A stretch of 19,641 bases of DNA, taken from assembly GCA_013203755.1 (NCBI GenBank), contig JABMPI010000461.1, positions 1 to 19,641 on the forward strand. Reading direction: 5' to 3'. A program made the position numbers and the translations under genes. How positions within the stretch are numbered: the first letter of the stretch is position 1; every line of letters begins with the position of its first letter. The DNA is from Bacteroidota bacterium. GTDB lineage: Bacteria > Bacteroidota > Bacteroidia > Bacteroidales > Prolixibacteraceae. Below are positions 1-6,283 of this stretch, in pieces. Under the pieces are notes generated by a model. It did no database searches, was not told the origin of the DNA, and saw only the letters and a list, made by a program, of their open reading frames with translations.

Positions 1-84
1 CGAACCGCCGTATACGAGACCCGTACGTACGGTGGTGTGAGAGGTTCTCCGCTAGGCTAATAACCTAGCGGCAGCCTACTCGAT
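1..84 (+). ncRNA. 3' end of a group II intron (domains V and VI)
   Basis: Bases 4-36 fold as a domain V hairpin. Nine pairs (4-12 with 28-36) include one G-T wobble at 7/33, followed by the two-base bulge CG (26-27) and an inner stem 13-16/22-25 closed by a short loop. The triad around the wobble reads CGC, as reported for group IIC introns. Domain VI follows: GAGAGG (39-44) pairs with CCTACTC (75-81) leaving A78 unpaired as the expected branch-point adenosine, capped by an 8-bp stem (49-56/64-71). The intron probably ends at the AT of CGAT, base 84. Its reverse transcriptase/maturase would lie to the left, outside the window. The intron is transcribed opposite to the neighbouring genes. Its class is uncertain. 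Confidence 0.82.
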
Positions 85-100
85 TAGTTGCTGTAATTTA

Positions 101-1408
101 TTAATCAAAGAAATTATTCCTTTCCAGACCAATAAATAATTCATGAAGTTTTTTATTTATTTGAATAGTAGTAATCATATTTTCTTTATTTATTGATTTT
201 AATGCGAGCTGTAAATATTTATCCGTTTTAGGAATGTCATTTTGCTTAGAAGCAATATATGCAATTATTAAAAATGGAAGTGGTTCCATATCTGCACCTA
301 AGATTGACTCTTGTGCTAATTTCTCAACAGCAATGTATGTTTCTGGTCCTGCTAGTTTTAAGTAAGCTATTTCTGCTTTTGTTCTAGAAAGTAAAGGGTA
401 GTCTTCGATAATTTCGTTCAATTTATCTAATCTCTCTATATTACCGCCTTCAAAAGACCTATCATATGAGTAATAATTTCTATTGTTATCTACTATTATG
501 TCCAAAGGGCATGTGTATAATTTAATTTTTGAACCTTCCTTTTCCCACCACTTTTTCAAATTTTCAAACTTCGGTATGTCATTCATAAGCTGCTTATATG
601 AGTTAGAAAACTGCCGATTAGGGTAAGGTTCAAAACCTGTTATTTCGCATAATATTTTGGCGGCTAATATTAAATATGATATATTTTTTCCTTCAGTTGC
701 TACTTTGTAAAGTGTTTCAACGAAGTATTTTGATTTAGTAGTTTCAACCTCTTGGAAATATGCAACAATATCTTTGTTGTTAAATGCCCAACTTCTATTT
801 GTCCATAAACTACTTATCCCAGAGTAAAGATATTCCATCGACCAATTTCTTTTTTCTCCAGTCGCAGGATTTAAATATAGCCGATAAACATTTACTTTTT
901 CTAATTCTGATTCCCATAATTTCCTTAATCGATTGTATTCTTTTCCCCAAGTGTCATGTAGTTCTTCATTTAGTTCATCACCTTCGATTAAAGCATAAAA
1001 TTTAATAAAGTCATCTCTACTTCCATTTCTTGCTCCAAGTGAAAAGATTTGTATCTGATTCAATAATTGAATAAATTCTTTTTGCCTTATGTATTCTGTA
1101 TTTAAATTTGCGGTAATATTCTGCTGTTTATCAAGTTCCGTTTTCTGACTGTTCAAAACATCTTCTTGTTTATCAAGTTCAATTTTCTGACCTTCCAAAA
1201 CACTTTCTTGGTTATCAATTTTAGCAAAAGCTTGATTAATCTTTTCAGCTTTATCATCCAAATCCTTTTTGGTTTGAATTTGGTTTTTTAAGTTTGAGTA
1301 ACCTGCATAACCAGCAAACAAACCTCCAAAACCAACCATCACGGGAATAAGTACTTGTAAAACAAATGGTCCAAAGTTTGATTTAATAATGCTCATAAAT
1401 AATTCCAT
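101..1408 (-). CDS. membrane-anchored coiled-coil protein of unknown function
   Basis: I do not recognise this 435-residue protein. A short N-terminal segment is followed by one hydrophobic helix at about residues 13-37, so it is probably anchored in the inner membrane by its N-terminus. A charged coiled coil spans about 45-112. It contains a 14-residue unit (two heptads) repeated at 67-80 and 81-94, with a weaker third copy at 95-108. The remaining 320 residues look soluble and helical. The end (about 375-420) reads like a TPR helix pair. There is a second Met at residue 5, so the start may be four codons later. The stop lies 17 bases from the group II intron end. The gene sits in a putative cassette region, where unrecognised proteins are common. 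Confidence 0.72.
   Translation of the reverse strand: MELFMSIIKSNFGPFVLQVLIPVMVGFGGLFAGYAGYSNLKNQIQTKKDLDDKAEKINQAFAKIDNQESVLEGQKIELDKQEDVLNSQKTELDKQQNITANLNTEYIRQKEFIQLLNQIQIFSLGARNGSRDDFIKFYALIEGDELNEELHDTWGKEYNRLRKLWESELEKVNVYRLYLNPATGEKRNWSMEYLYSGISSLWTNRSWAFNNKDIVAYFQEVETTKSKYFVETLYKVATEGKNISYLILAAKILCEITGFEPYPNRQFSNSYKQLMNDIPKFENLKKWWEKEGSKIKLYTCPLDIIVDNNRNYYSYDRSFEGGNIERLDKLNEIIEDYPLLSRTKAEIAYLKLAGPETYIAVEKLAQESILGADMEPLPFLIIAYIASKQNDIPKTDKYLQLALKSINKENMITTIQINKKLHELFIGLERNNFFD
1127..1210 (-). repeat. 42-bp tandem duplication encoding coiled-coil heptads
   Basis: Two adjacent 42-bp units (1127-1168 and 1169-1210), about 80 percent identical by eye, each begin TTTATCAAGTTC on the + strand. 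They encode the two 14-residue units of the coiled coil in the gene above. The period of exactly two heptads lets the coiled coil lengthen without breaking register. Confidence 0.7.
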
Positions 1409-1487
1409 TATATTTAGTTGAATTTGGTATTTTCTATTCGGTTTTCATAGTTCAATAATTTGCATTCATTCCTGGTTATTATTGTAA

Positions 1488-1622
1488 CTAACGGAAAATT
1501 ATAAGTTTACACTGTGGATTACGGGCTGTTTCTCTGTCCGATTACGCACTAAATTGTTGCGAGTTGCGATATTGAAAGTTTGCACTGAAACCACAGTTAA
1601 ATTTATAAAATGTTGGCGTTAG
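1488..1622. repeat. 135-bp imperfect palindrome, attC-like
   Basis: The ends CTAACG (1488-1493) and CGTTAG (1617-1622) are inverted copies. Pairing continues inward with interruptions through TTATAA and TTTA-type blocks to CTGTGG (1512-1517) against CCACAG (1591-1596). The centre, about 70 bases, shows no clear pairing. The right arm carries GTTGGCGTTA (1612-1621), an inverted copy of the 10-mer found beyond the other end of the adjacent gene. An imperfect palindrome of this size with conserved outer boxes, lying between two genes of the same orientation, resembles an integron attC site. The box is not a strict match to the RYYYAAC/GTTRRRY core, so the assignment is inference. Confidence 0.5.
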
Positions 1623-1652
1623 TAATTAATTTTTCCGTTTTCTTTTCAAATC

Positions 1653-1949
1653 TTAACTTTCCTTTTGATTTTTCTTTATTGAAGGTTTATGTGTTCTTTC
1701 AACAAATATCTCATTATAAATTGGACTGTAGTCATAGATTACAATTCTTCGCTCTGAATCAATCACATCAGTTAATATTTTAGTTGCTAAGTCGGCTATT
1801 GTTCCAGGTATTGTACCAAATGTTGCATCTATAATTTTTGGTGTTACTGAAAGGGATGTTAGAATACTACTTTTGATGTTTATTAGTTCACTATATTTTT
1901 TAAAAAGATTAATACTGTTTTTTTGAATCTTTGATAGAGCATTGCTTTT
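1653..1949 (-). pseudogene. C-terminal part of the preceding gene in the shifted frame
   Basis: On the minus strand this frame is open from 1949 to the stop at 1653-1655 and has no suitable start of its own. After the A run it encodes about 90 residues with normal composition, including segments such as VTPKIIDATFGTIPGTIADL and ERRIVIYDYSPIYNEIFVER, which read as real protein rather than a shadow frame. It overlaps the upstream frame between 1909 and 1949, where two A runs (1918-1924 and 1946-1951) lie. Removing one A would join the two into a protein of about 315 residues. No domain was recognised. Confidence 0.62.
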
Positions 1950-2601
1950 TTAATTCCTTATCATTATCTAGCATCGTATGAGCCATCTTATAGTCCATGT
2001 ATGCCTGTTCTTCAAAAACCTTTTTAAATCTTTTAATATCTTCTTTATTCAGAGAATATCTAGCACGTGGTAGATTTACAGTATCTTGGGTAATTGAATT
2101 TAATAGAAATCTAATTGGTAAAAAAAGTTCAAGGGGTAAAATTTCTTTTGCTTTAAGCAAATCTTTGGCAATCCTATCTACATGTATAAATAGTGAAGTA
2201 CCAGCATTAGAAGCTATCAATATTTCTTGTAATAGAGATTTTATTCTTTTGACCTCTGGATATTTTTCATAGATGAAATACTCCTCAGGTAAATAGTAAC
2301 TAAATATATCATTTATCGACTTATAAGCTGTGTGTAATTTATCTTCGGGGATTAACATCGATTTTTCTTGGATATAGTCAATAGCTTTCTTATCATTTGG
2401 TATAAATGGATCACCATCATTACTATAGACATGTTGTCTTAAGAATTTATCAACTCCACACTGAATTAAATGATTAAATGTAATTGAAATGGTGTTGATT
2501 CTTGGAGTATTTAATGGATTGGTAAACCAATTTGAATGTCTCTCAATATTTATCATTTCCAAATATAAAGATGGACTTATATATAACTTTCTCTGATTCA
2601 T
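1909..2601 (-). CDS. unrecognised protein, probably truncated by a frameshift
   Basis: This 230-residue product is not one I recognise. It has no signal peptide or membrane helix and looks soluble and mixed alpha/beta. The C-terminal end is very lysine-rich, and the reading frame stops just after a run of seven A residues (the T run 1918-1924 on the + strand). One frame over, a further coherent coding stretch continues to a stop at 1653-1655. The intact gene was therefore probably 1653-2601, about 315 residues, with six rather than seven A residues. The start lies about 13 bases after the 10-mer GTTGGCGTTA (minus strand), a short leader as seen in integron cassettes. The present form may be a pseudogene, a product of transcriptional slippage, or a sequencing artefact. 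Confidence 0.65.
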   Translation of the reverse strand: MNQRKLYISPSLYLEMINIERHSNWFTNPLNTPRINTISITFNHLIQCGVDKFLRQHVYSNDGDPFIPNDKKAIDYIQEKSMLIPEDKLHTAYKSINDIFSYYLPEEYFIYEKYPEVKRIKSLLQEILIASNAGTSLFIHVDRIAKDLLKAKEILPLELFLPIRFLLNSITQDTVNLPRARYSLNKEDIKRFKKVFEEQAYMDYKMAHTMLDNDKELKKQCSIKDSKKQY

Positions 2602-2614
2602 CTCTTAATTTTAT

Positions 2615-2636
2615 TAACGCCAACGTTGTGCTAACG
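2615..2636. repeat. cassette-boundary-like core site
   Basis: The sequence TAACGCCAAC (2615-2624) followed by GTTGTGCTAACG (2625-2636) contains the 8-bp palindrome CAACGTTG. Its first ten bases are an exact inverted copy of 1612-1621, at the other side of the frameshifted gene. Together the two copies bracket about 990 bp containing a single gene, as boundary boxes bracket an integron cassette. The long partner palindrome expected further right was not found. Confidence 0.45.
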
Positions 2637-2684
2637 ACACCTTTGTTCCTGTTATTTTGCTAATATAGTGTAAAAAACATTTCC

Positions 2685-2894
2685 TTATTCCGGTATCTGG
2701 TTTCTTTTCGAAACCTTTTTTATGTTATCCCGCGTTGGCAAGTAGTTATCACCCATCTTTTTATGGTTATCGCAGGTAAATTTGCTCTCATCACCCCCTT
2801 TTAGGTACTTCTCACCTGCAAAAAAGTAGTTATCACCTGTTAAAACACCGTTATCTCCTCCTTTTTTCCAGTTCTCGCCGGAGAGAACGTACAT
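2685..2894 (-). CDS. possible small heptapeptide-repeat protein
   Basis: This 69-residue ORF consists almost wholly of seven-residue units built on G-(D/E)-(N/K/E)-aromatic, for example GENWKKG, GDNGVLT, GDNYFFA, GEKYLKG and GDNYLPT. The conserved residues fall exactly on the conserved DNA core of the 21-bp repeat. That can mean either selection on a peptide or simply a DNA repeat that happens to stay open. Substitutions between units change many third-position and non-core bases but keep Gly-Asp-Asn, slightly favouring coding. No signal peptide or clear ribosome-binding site is visible. Existence of the product is doubtful. Confidence 0.25.
   Translation of the reverse strand: MYVLSGENWKKGGDNGVLTGDNYFFAGEKYLKGGDESKFTCDNHKKMGDNYLPTRDNIKKVSKRNQIPE
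2725..2892. repeat. eight 21-bp direct repeats with TTATCACC-like core
   Basis: A TTATC/TTCTC/TCATC core recurs at 2725, 2746, 2767, 2788, 2809, 2830, 2851 and 2872, exactly 21 bp apart each time. It is usually followed by ACC or a close variant, and the rest of each unit is only loosely conserved. On the minus strand the core reads GGTGATAA. The unit is read in phase by a small ORF (2685-2894, minus) as a seven-residue repeat of type GDNYxxx. The spacing equals two turns of B-DNA, so all the cores face the same side of the helix. It could be an array of protein-binding sites, a repeat-peptide gene, or both. Confidence 0.75.
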
Positions 2895-2977
2895 TTTGCG
2901 AGTGATAACTGCTATATTCTATCATTTTGACAGAAAGTGCTGTATTTTATTTGTTTTTCCAGTGGAAACATAAACAA

Positions 2978-3007
2978 AACAGGGTTTCGAAAATCTGAAA
3001 CCCTGTT
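2978..3007 (-). terminator. terminator of the DUF2235 gene
   Basis: A perfect 11-bp stem, AACAGGGTTTC (2978-2988) with GAAACCCTGTT (2997-3007), encloses an 8-base loop 36 bases after the stop codon. In the minus-strand direction it runs into TTGTTTATG, a modest U-rich tail. Confidence 0.7.
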
Positions 3008-3043
3008 GTTATTCCAAATACGTGTTAAAACAATTTTTATCGA

Positions 3044-4078
3044 TCAGTTCGATATGTTTTTGGTATTATTCCAAAGTTCAAAAATCCAGGGCTTATACTT
3101 TGGTGTATCTTCGTTGTTGCTGTTTTTTGTTCTGTCTAATACACTCTGGTAAATACAAGGCTCACCATGTACAGAAACGTCCCATTTTCTAACTTCCCGT
3201 TTTAACCACTTTCCGGGGCGTTTGATTTGTTCGTTGTGCATTATTCCATTAGAATTTGATTTTGAAGCTATAAGTTCGGCGTACCTTGTTGAGTACTCAT
3301 AAATAATTAATTTCTTTTCAACCGCCTCTTTTATCATCCATTTTAACGAAATATTAGACAATTCATCTTCCGGGTAACCGCCACCAACATCGGTGTGTAC
3401 CCCGGCAAACCAAACTTGTTTCATTCTGTCTTTAGAATTATTTCCGTTTAACTTCTCCCAAATTAGCGGATGAAAAGTTTTTCTTTCGTCATCGATAGAA
3501 AGGGCATGTCGTGCATAATTTACGCTATCACTTAATTTATATGAATGAAACTTGTGAGGGATAAATTTATCAAGAAAAAAGCCTAAGGTTTTTATAGGTA
3601 GACCCAGTGCTGCAACAGTATCCCAAACGCCAAGAAACTCAATTTTGCACCACATAGTATGATGTTTATTAATGAATCTGGCAGCTTTTTCTTCCGGGTT
3701 CTTTTTTATGTAAATGGCATAAGCTTGTTTTATTAACTCGGGGCGCGATTTAGGTAAAATGCCAAAAAGATGAATAAATGACGACAAACTTCTAACGGTT
3801 GCAGCTCCGCGGCTAAATCCAAAAAGATATACTTTGTCTCCGGCTTCATAGTTCTCAAAAAGAAAACGGTAACAGTCCATAATATTTTTTGAAAAACCCG
3901 AGCCAAATAGTTTGCCTGTAATTACCCTCCAGTTGGTTCCTAAGCCAGGATCGTAAAAAGCAATCTGCCGTTGTGTACGATCCTCAATCATATTAAATAA
4001 CTTATAGACATTGGTGTTACTACCAATTCCACCTTTTTGACCTGTTCCGTCGCTAAAGATTACGATATTTTTTGCCAT
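3044..4078 (-). CDS. DUF2235 / Tle1-like alpha/beta-hydrolase
   Basis: The 344-residue product belongs to the DUF2235 family, which includes the Tle1 phospholipase effectors of type VI secretion systems. It begins with a beta strand leading into SDGTGQ (9-14). The nucleophile elbow GFSRGA has Ser89. Acidic Asp153 lies in VWDTV, and GVHTDVGGGY (226-235) supplies the likely catalytic His228. The start is placed at the Met of MAKNIVIFSDG because the family begins there; the frame extends 50 codons upstream with no family-like sequence. No signal peptide is present. No type VI, VgrG, PAAR or immunity genes flank it, so a role as a secreted effector cannot be claimed; it may be a housekeeping esterase or lipase. 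It has its own terminator. Confidence 0.88.
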   Translation of the reverse strand: MAKNIVIFSDGTGQKGGIGSNTNVYKLFNMIEDRTQRQIAFYDPGLGTNWRVITGKLFGSGFSKNIMDCYRFLFENYEAGDKVYLFGFSRGAATVRSLSSFIHLFGILPKSRPELIKQAYAIYIKKNPEEKAARFINKHHTMWCKIEFLGVWDTVAALGLPIKTLGFFLDKFIPHKFHSYKLSDSVNYARHALSIDDERKTFHPLIWEKLNGNNSKDRMKQVWFAGVHTDVGGGYPEDELSNISLKWMIKEAVEKKLIIYEYSTRYAELIASKSNSNGIMHNEQIKRPGKWLKREVRKWDVSVHGEPCIYQSVLDRTKNSNNEDTPKYKPWIFELWNNTKNISN

Positions 4079-4465
4079 GCTATTTATATTTAGAGTTAAT
4101 CGAAAACAAGTTAAGGCTAATTCCCAAATGATAATATTGAAATGTTGAAAAAAGTAGAATTCAAATAAAAAACACCTTCGAATACCATTTTGAATAGACA
4201 AACAACATGGTTTAACCACCAAATGCATTCAATTAACGACAAACGACTCTGAAATAGCTTTGCAGGATAAATAGTACATTTTGTTGTTCATTATTGGTTG
4301 ATAACTGAAATAAAAATTAGGACGTTGTTTGGTTTCATATATTTGGTATCAGGAAACATTAAACAATTATTATCATGAAACAAGCAAGAGAATATTTTCT
4401 TTCAAAGCAGAAAAATTATCAGGCAAGTTCCATCGAATTCAGTTAACAATTAAAAATTAAAAGAG
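4079..4465. other. intergenic region between divergent genes
   Basis: This 387-bp gap must hold the promoters for the DUF2235 gene (leftward) and the exported protein (rightward). A perfect TAnnTTTG element (TATATTTG, 4338-4345) points right. A 23-codon ORF (4375-4446) starting ATGAAACAAGC lies in the putative leader of the exported protein; it is not supported beyond being open. No repeats or RNA structures were seen. Confidence 0.5.
4338..4345 (+). promoter_or_regulatory. Bacteroidota-type -7 element
   Basis: TATATTTG matches the TAnnTTTG -7 consensus of Bacteroidota exactly, about 120 bases before the start of the exported small protein. There is no TTTG at the expected -33 distance, so the call rests on one box. 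Confidence 0.3.
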
Positions 4466-4957
4466 ATGAAAACAAAATTATTTATTCTAACAATTTGCAT
4501 TGCAATTTTATGCTTGGGAGCCACCGCAAAAATTAAAGACGGAAAGACAATGACCGGAAGTTCTTTAACCGATTTTGGCAGATACACTGTAATTAATTCG
4601 GATGTACCAATGGTACATAATAATCAGGCTTTAAAAACCTACGAATTAAGGTATGAAAATACAAATAATCCGATTATTATTGGTTTGGTGAAAGAGAAAG
4701 ACTGTACAACTTTTATTGTCCGGTCAGACGAGTTTGAGATTGAATACACTTGTAATAAAGGAGTTTTTGGAGTAAAGAAAATCGAAAGTAAATACCAGGA
4801 ACTTCCTAAAGAAGAAATGGCTTTAAAACTAAATAAAGTAAGTTACTACTCGCAAAGGGTTATTTGCCAAAACAAAAAATCGGAGGACGAATTACTTGGA
4901 CTTATTGCCTGCTACTTTCCTAATTTAATAAACGAAGAATATCAAGCAGGATTATAA
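4466..4957 (+). CDS. small exported protein of unknown function
   Basis: The 163-residue protein begins with a classic signal peptide: MKTK, a hydrophobic core to about residue 18, then cleavage after ATA near residue 21. The mature part is about 140 residues, mostly beta-rich, with three cysteines at about 82, 97 and 134 that could form disulphides in the periplasm, plus one more near the C-terminus. I recognise no domain. It stands alone with a strong terminator behind it, divergent from the DUF2235 gene and ahead of the kinase operon. It could be a small periplasmic or surface protein, but nothing in the neighbourhood points to a role. Confidence 0.72.
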   Translation: MKTKLFILTICIAILCLGATAKIKDGKTMTGSSLTDFGRYTVINSDVPMVHNNQALKTYELRYENTNNPIIIGLVKEKDCTTFIVRSDEFEIEYTCNKGVFGVKKIESKYQELPKEEMALKLNKVSYYSQRVICQNKKSEDELLGLIACYFPNLINEEYQAGL

Positions 4958-5004
4958 ACAGATTTTAAACAGCGCAATTTTTTTCATAGAAGTATGAAAG
5001 TTAA

Positions 5005-5032
5005 GTCTCCGCCAGAGGGCGGGGGCTTTTTT
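5005..5032 (+). terminator. rho-independent terminator of the exported protein gene
   Basis: A 9-bp GC-rich stem, GTCTCCGCC (5005-5013) with GGCGGGGGC (5018-5026), closed by AGAG, runs into six T residues. It cleanly separates the small exported protein gene from the kinase operon. Confidence 0.88.
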
Positions 5033-5191
5033 ATTGAAAAAATTAAAATTAAACTTTGTGTCAAACGATGCAGGGTTTTTCAACGAACGACTACTAAATT
5101 GGTACAAGCGACATTTTTTTATCTATAAGTGGTACGGTTTGCCACCTTCTAAGTGCTACTTTCCGCTCAAACTGTTTTTCAATAATCAGTT

Positions 5192-6283
5192 ATGTTGTTA
5201 TCTTTAAAACCAATACATAGGAAAACAAAAACAAAATACCTGGTAATTGTGAATCTTACAACGCTGTTTAACGGATTAAATAAACGTATTCTTCTGCATC
5301 TCCTTTTTTGGTCTTTTTATGTTCTGTTTTTTGGTTCAATATACGGAAAATATGGAAACGATTTTCAGTGGTACCTGTTGGAGTCGTTATGTATGCTGCC
5401 TTTTGTAATGCTGGCAACGTATACAACTATTTACATTATTTTACCAAACTATTTAAAAAAACGTAATTTGGTTTTTACTTTTTTTGCGGTACTATTTGTA
5501 CTTTTTCTTACCACGTTGGGAGAACGTATCTTTTTACGCAAATTAAATTCTCTCGACATAACTTTAAATACACTTTTCACCCTTTCGTATGTCTATCTTT
5601 TGTTGGAAACAAACTTTATTGTAGCCACTGCAGTGGCTATTAAAATTGTAAAAAAATGGTCTGTTCAGCAGCAGGAAAAACATGAAATGGAGAAACGGAA
5701 TTTAAAAACTGAATTGAATTTATTGAAAGCGCAGTTGCATCCACATTTTCTTTTCAATACAATGAATAATTTGTATACCTTGTCGTTGGAAAATTCGCCG
5801 AAAACTTCTGAAGGGATTGCAAAAATATCAGATTTGCTTCGATCTGTTTTATACGAATGTAACGATGCCGAAATAACACTGGAAAAAGAGATTAAGTTGA
5901 TTGAAAATTACATTGATTTAGAACTTTTGCGTTATGGAAACCGGCTGAATTTCAATTTTGAAATTACCGGACAGATTACAAAAGTAAAAATTGCTCCAAT
6001 GTTATTATTTACTTTTATTGAAAACTGCTTTAAACATGGTAGTAGCAACGATCCTAACAATCCATTCATAAAAATACACCTGAATGTAACTGATGAAGAA
6101 ATTGTATTTTTCGCCGAAAACAGCAAGCCTCCTAAAAATTATATTACAACCAAAATCGGTGATGGTGGTATTGGTTTGATAAATGTAAAAAAGCGTTTAG
6201 AAATAATTTATGGCGAGAATTACGATCTGAAAATTCAGAATTTAGAACACACTTTTGTTGTTTGTTTAAGAATTAGTAAATGA
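5192..6283 (+). CDS. LytS-family sensor histidine kinase 1
   Basis: The 363-residue membrane kinase has four predicted helices at about 33-50, 65-85, 93-112 and 128-150. A coiled linker (155-180) precedes a His_kinase domain (PF06580 type). The phospho-acceptor is His185 in HPHFLFNTMNNL; the ATP-binding N-box is IENCFKHG with Asn278, and a glycine box GDGGIGL follows. No extracellular sensing domain is visible, so the stimulus is probably read by the membrane helices. It is the first gene of an operon: its stop overlaps the next start in ATGA, implying translational coupling. The expected partner is the LytTR regulator at 8462. All catalytic motifs are intact, and it is probably the main active kinase of the set. 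Confidence 0.92.
   Translation: MLLSLKPIHRKTKTKYLVIVNLTTLFNGLNKRILLHLLFWSFYVLFFGSIYGKYGNDFQWYLLESLCMLPFVMLATYTTIYIILPNYLKKRNLVFTFFAVLFVLFLTTLGERIFLRKLNSLDITLNTLFTLSYVYLLLETNFIVATAVAIKIVKKWSVQQQEKHEMEKRNLKTELNLLKAQLHPHFLFNTMNNLYTLSLENSPKTSEGIAKISDLLRSVLYECNDAEITLEKEIKLIENYIDLELLRYGNRLNFNFEITGQITKVKIAPMLLFTFIENCFKHGSSNDPNNPFIKIHLNVTDEEIVFFAENSKPPKNYITTKIGDGGIGLINVKKRLEIIYGENYDLKIQNLEHTFVVCLRISK

Noticed and set aside
784..1005. 73-codon + strand frame in the coiled-coil gene
   Set aside because: Antisense shadow of a longer coding frame with coherent coiled-coil structure.
2871..2888. Small palindrome GTTCTC...GAGAAC as a separate operator
   Set aside because: It falls at the last 21-bp repeat unit and can be explained by that unit plus chance complementarity.
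4079..4228. 50-codon N-terminal extension of the DUF2235 gene
   Set aside because: DUF2235 proteins begin with the beta strand before SDGTGQ; the extension has cysteine- and phenylalanine-rich composition unlike the family.
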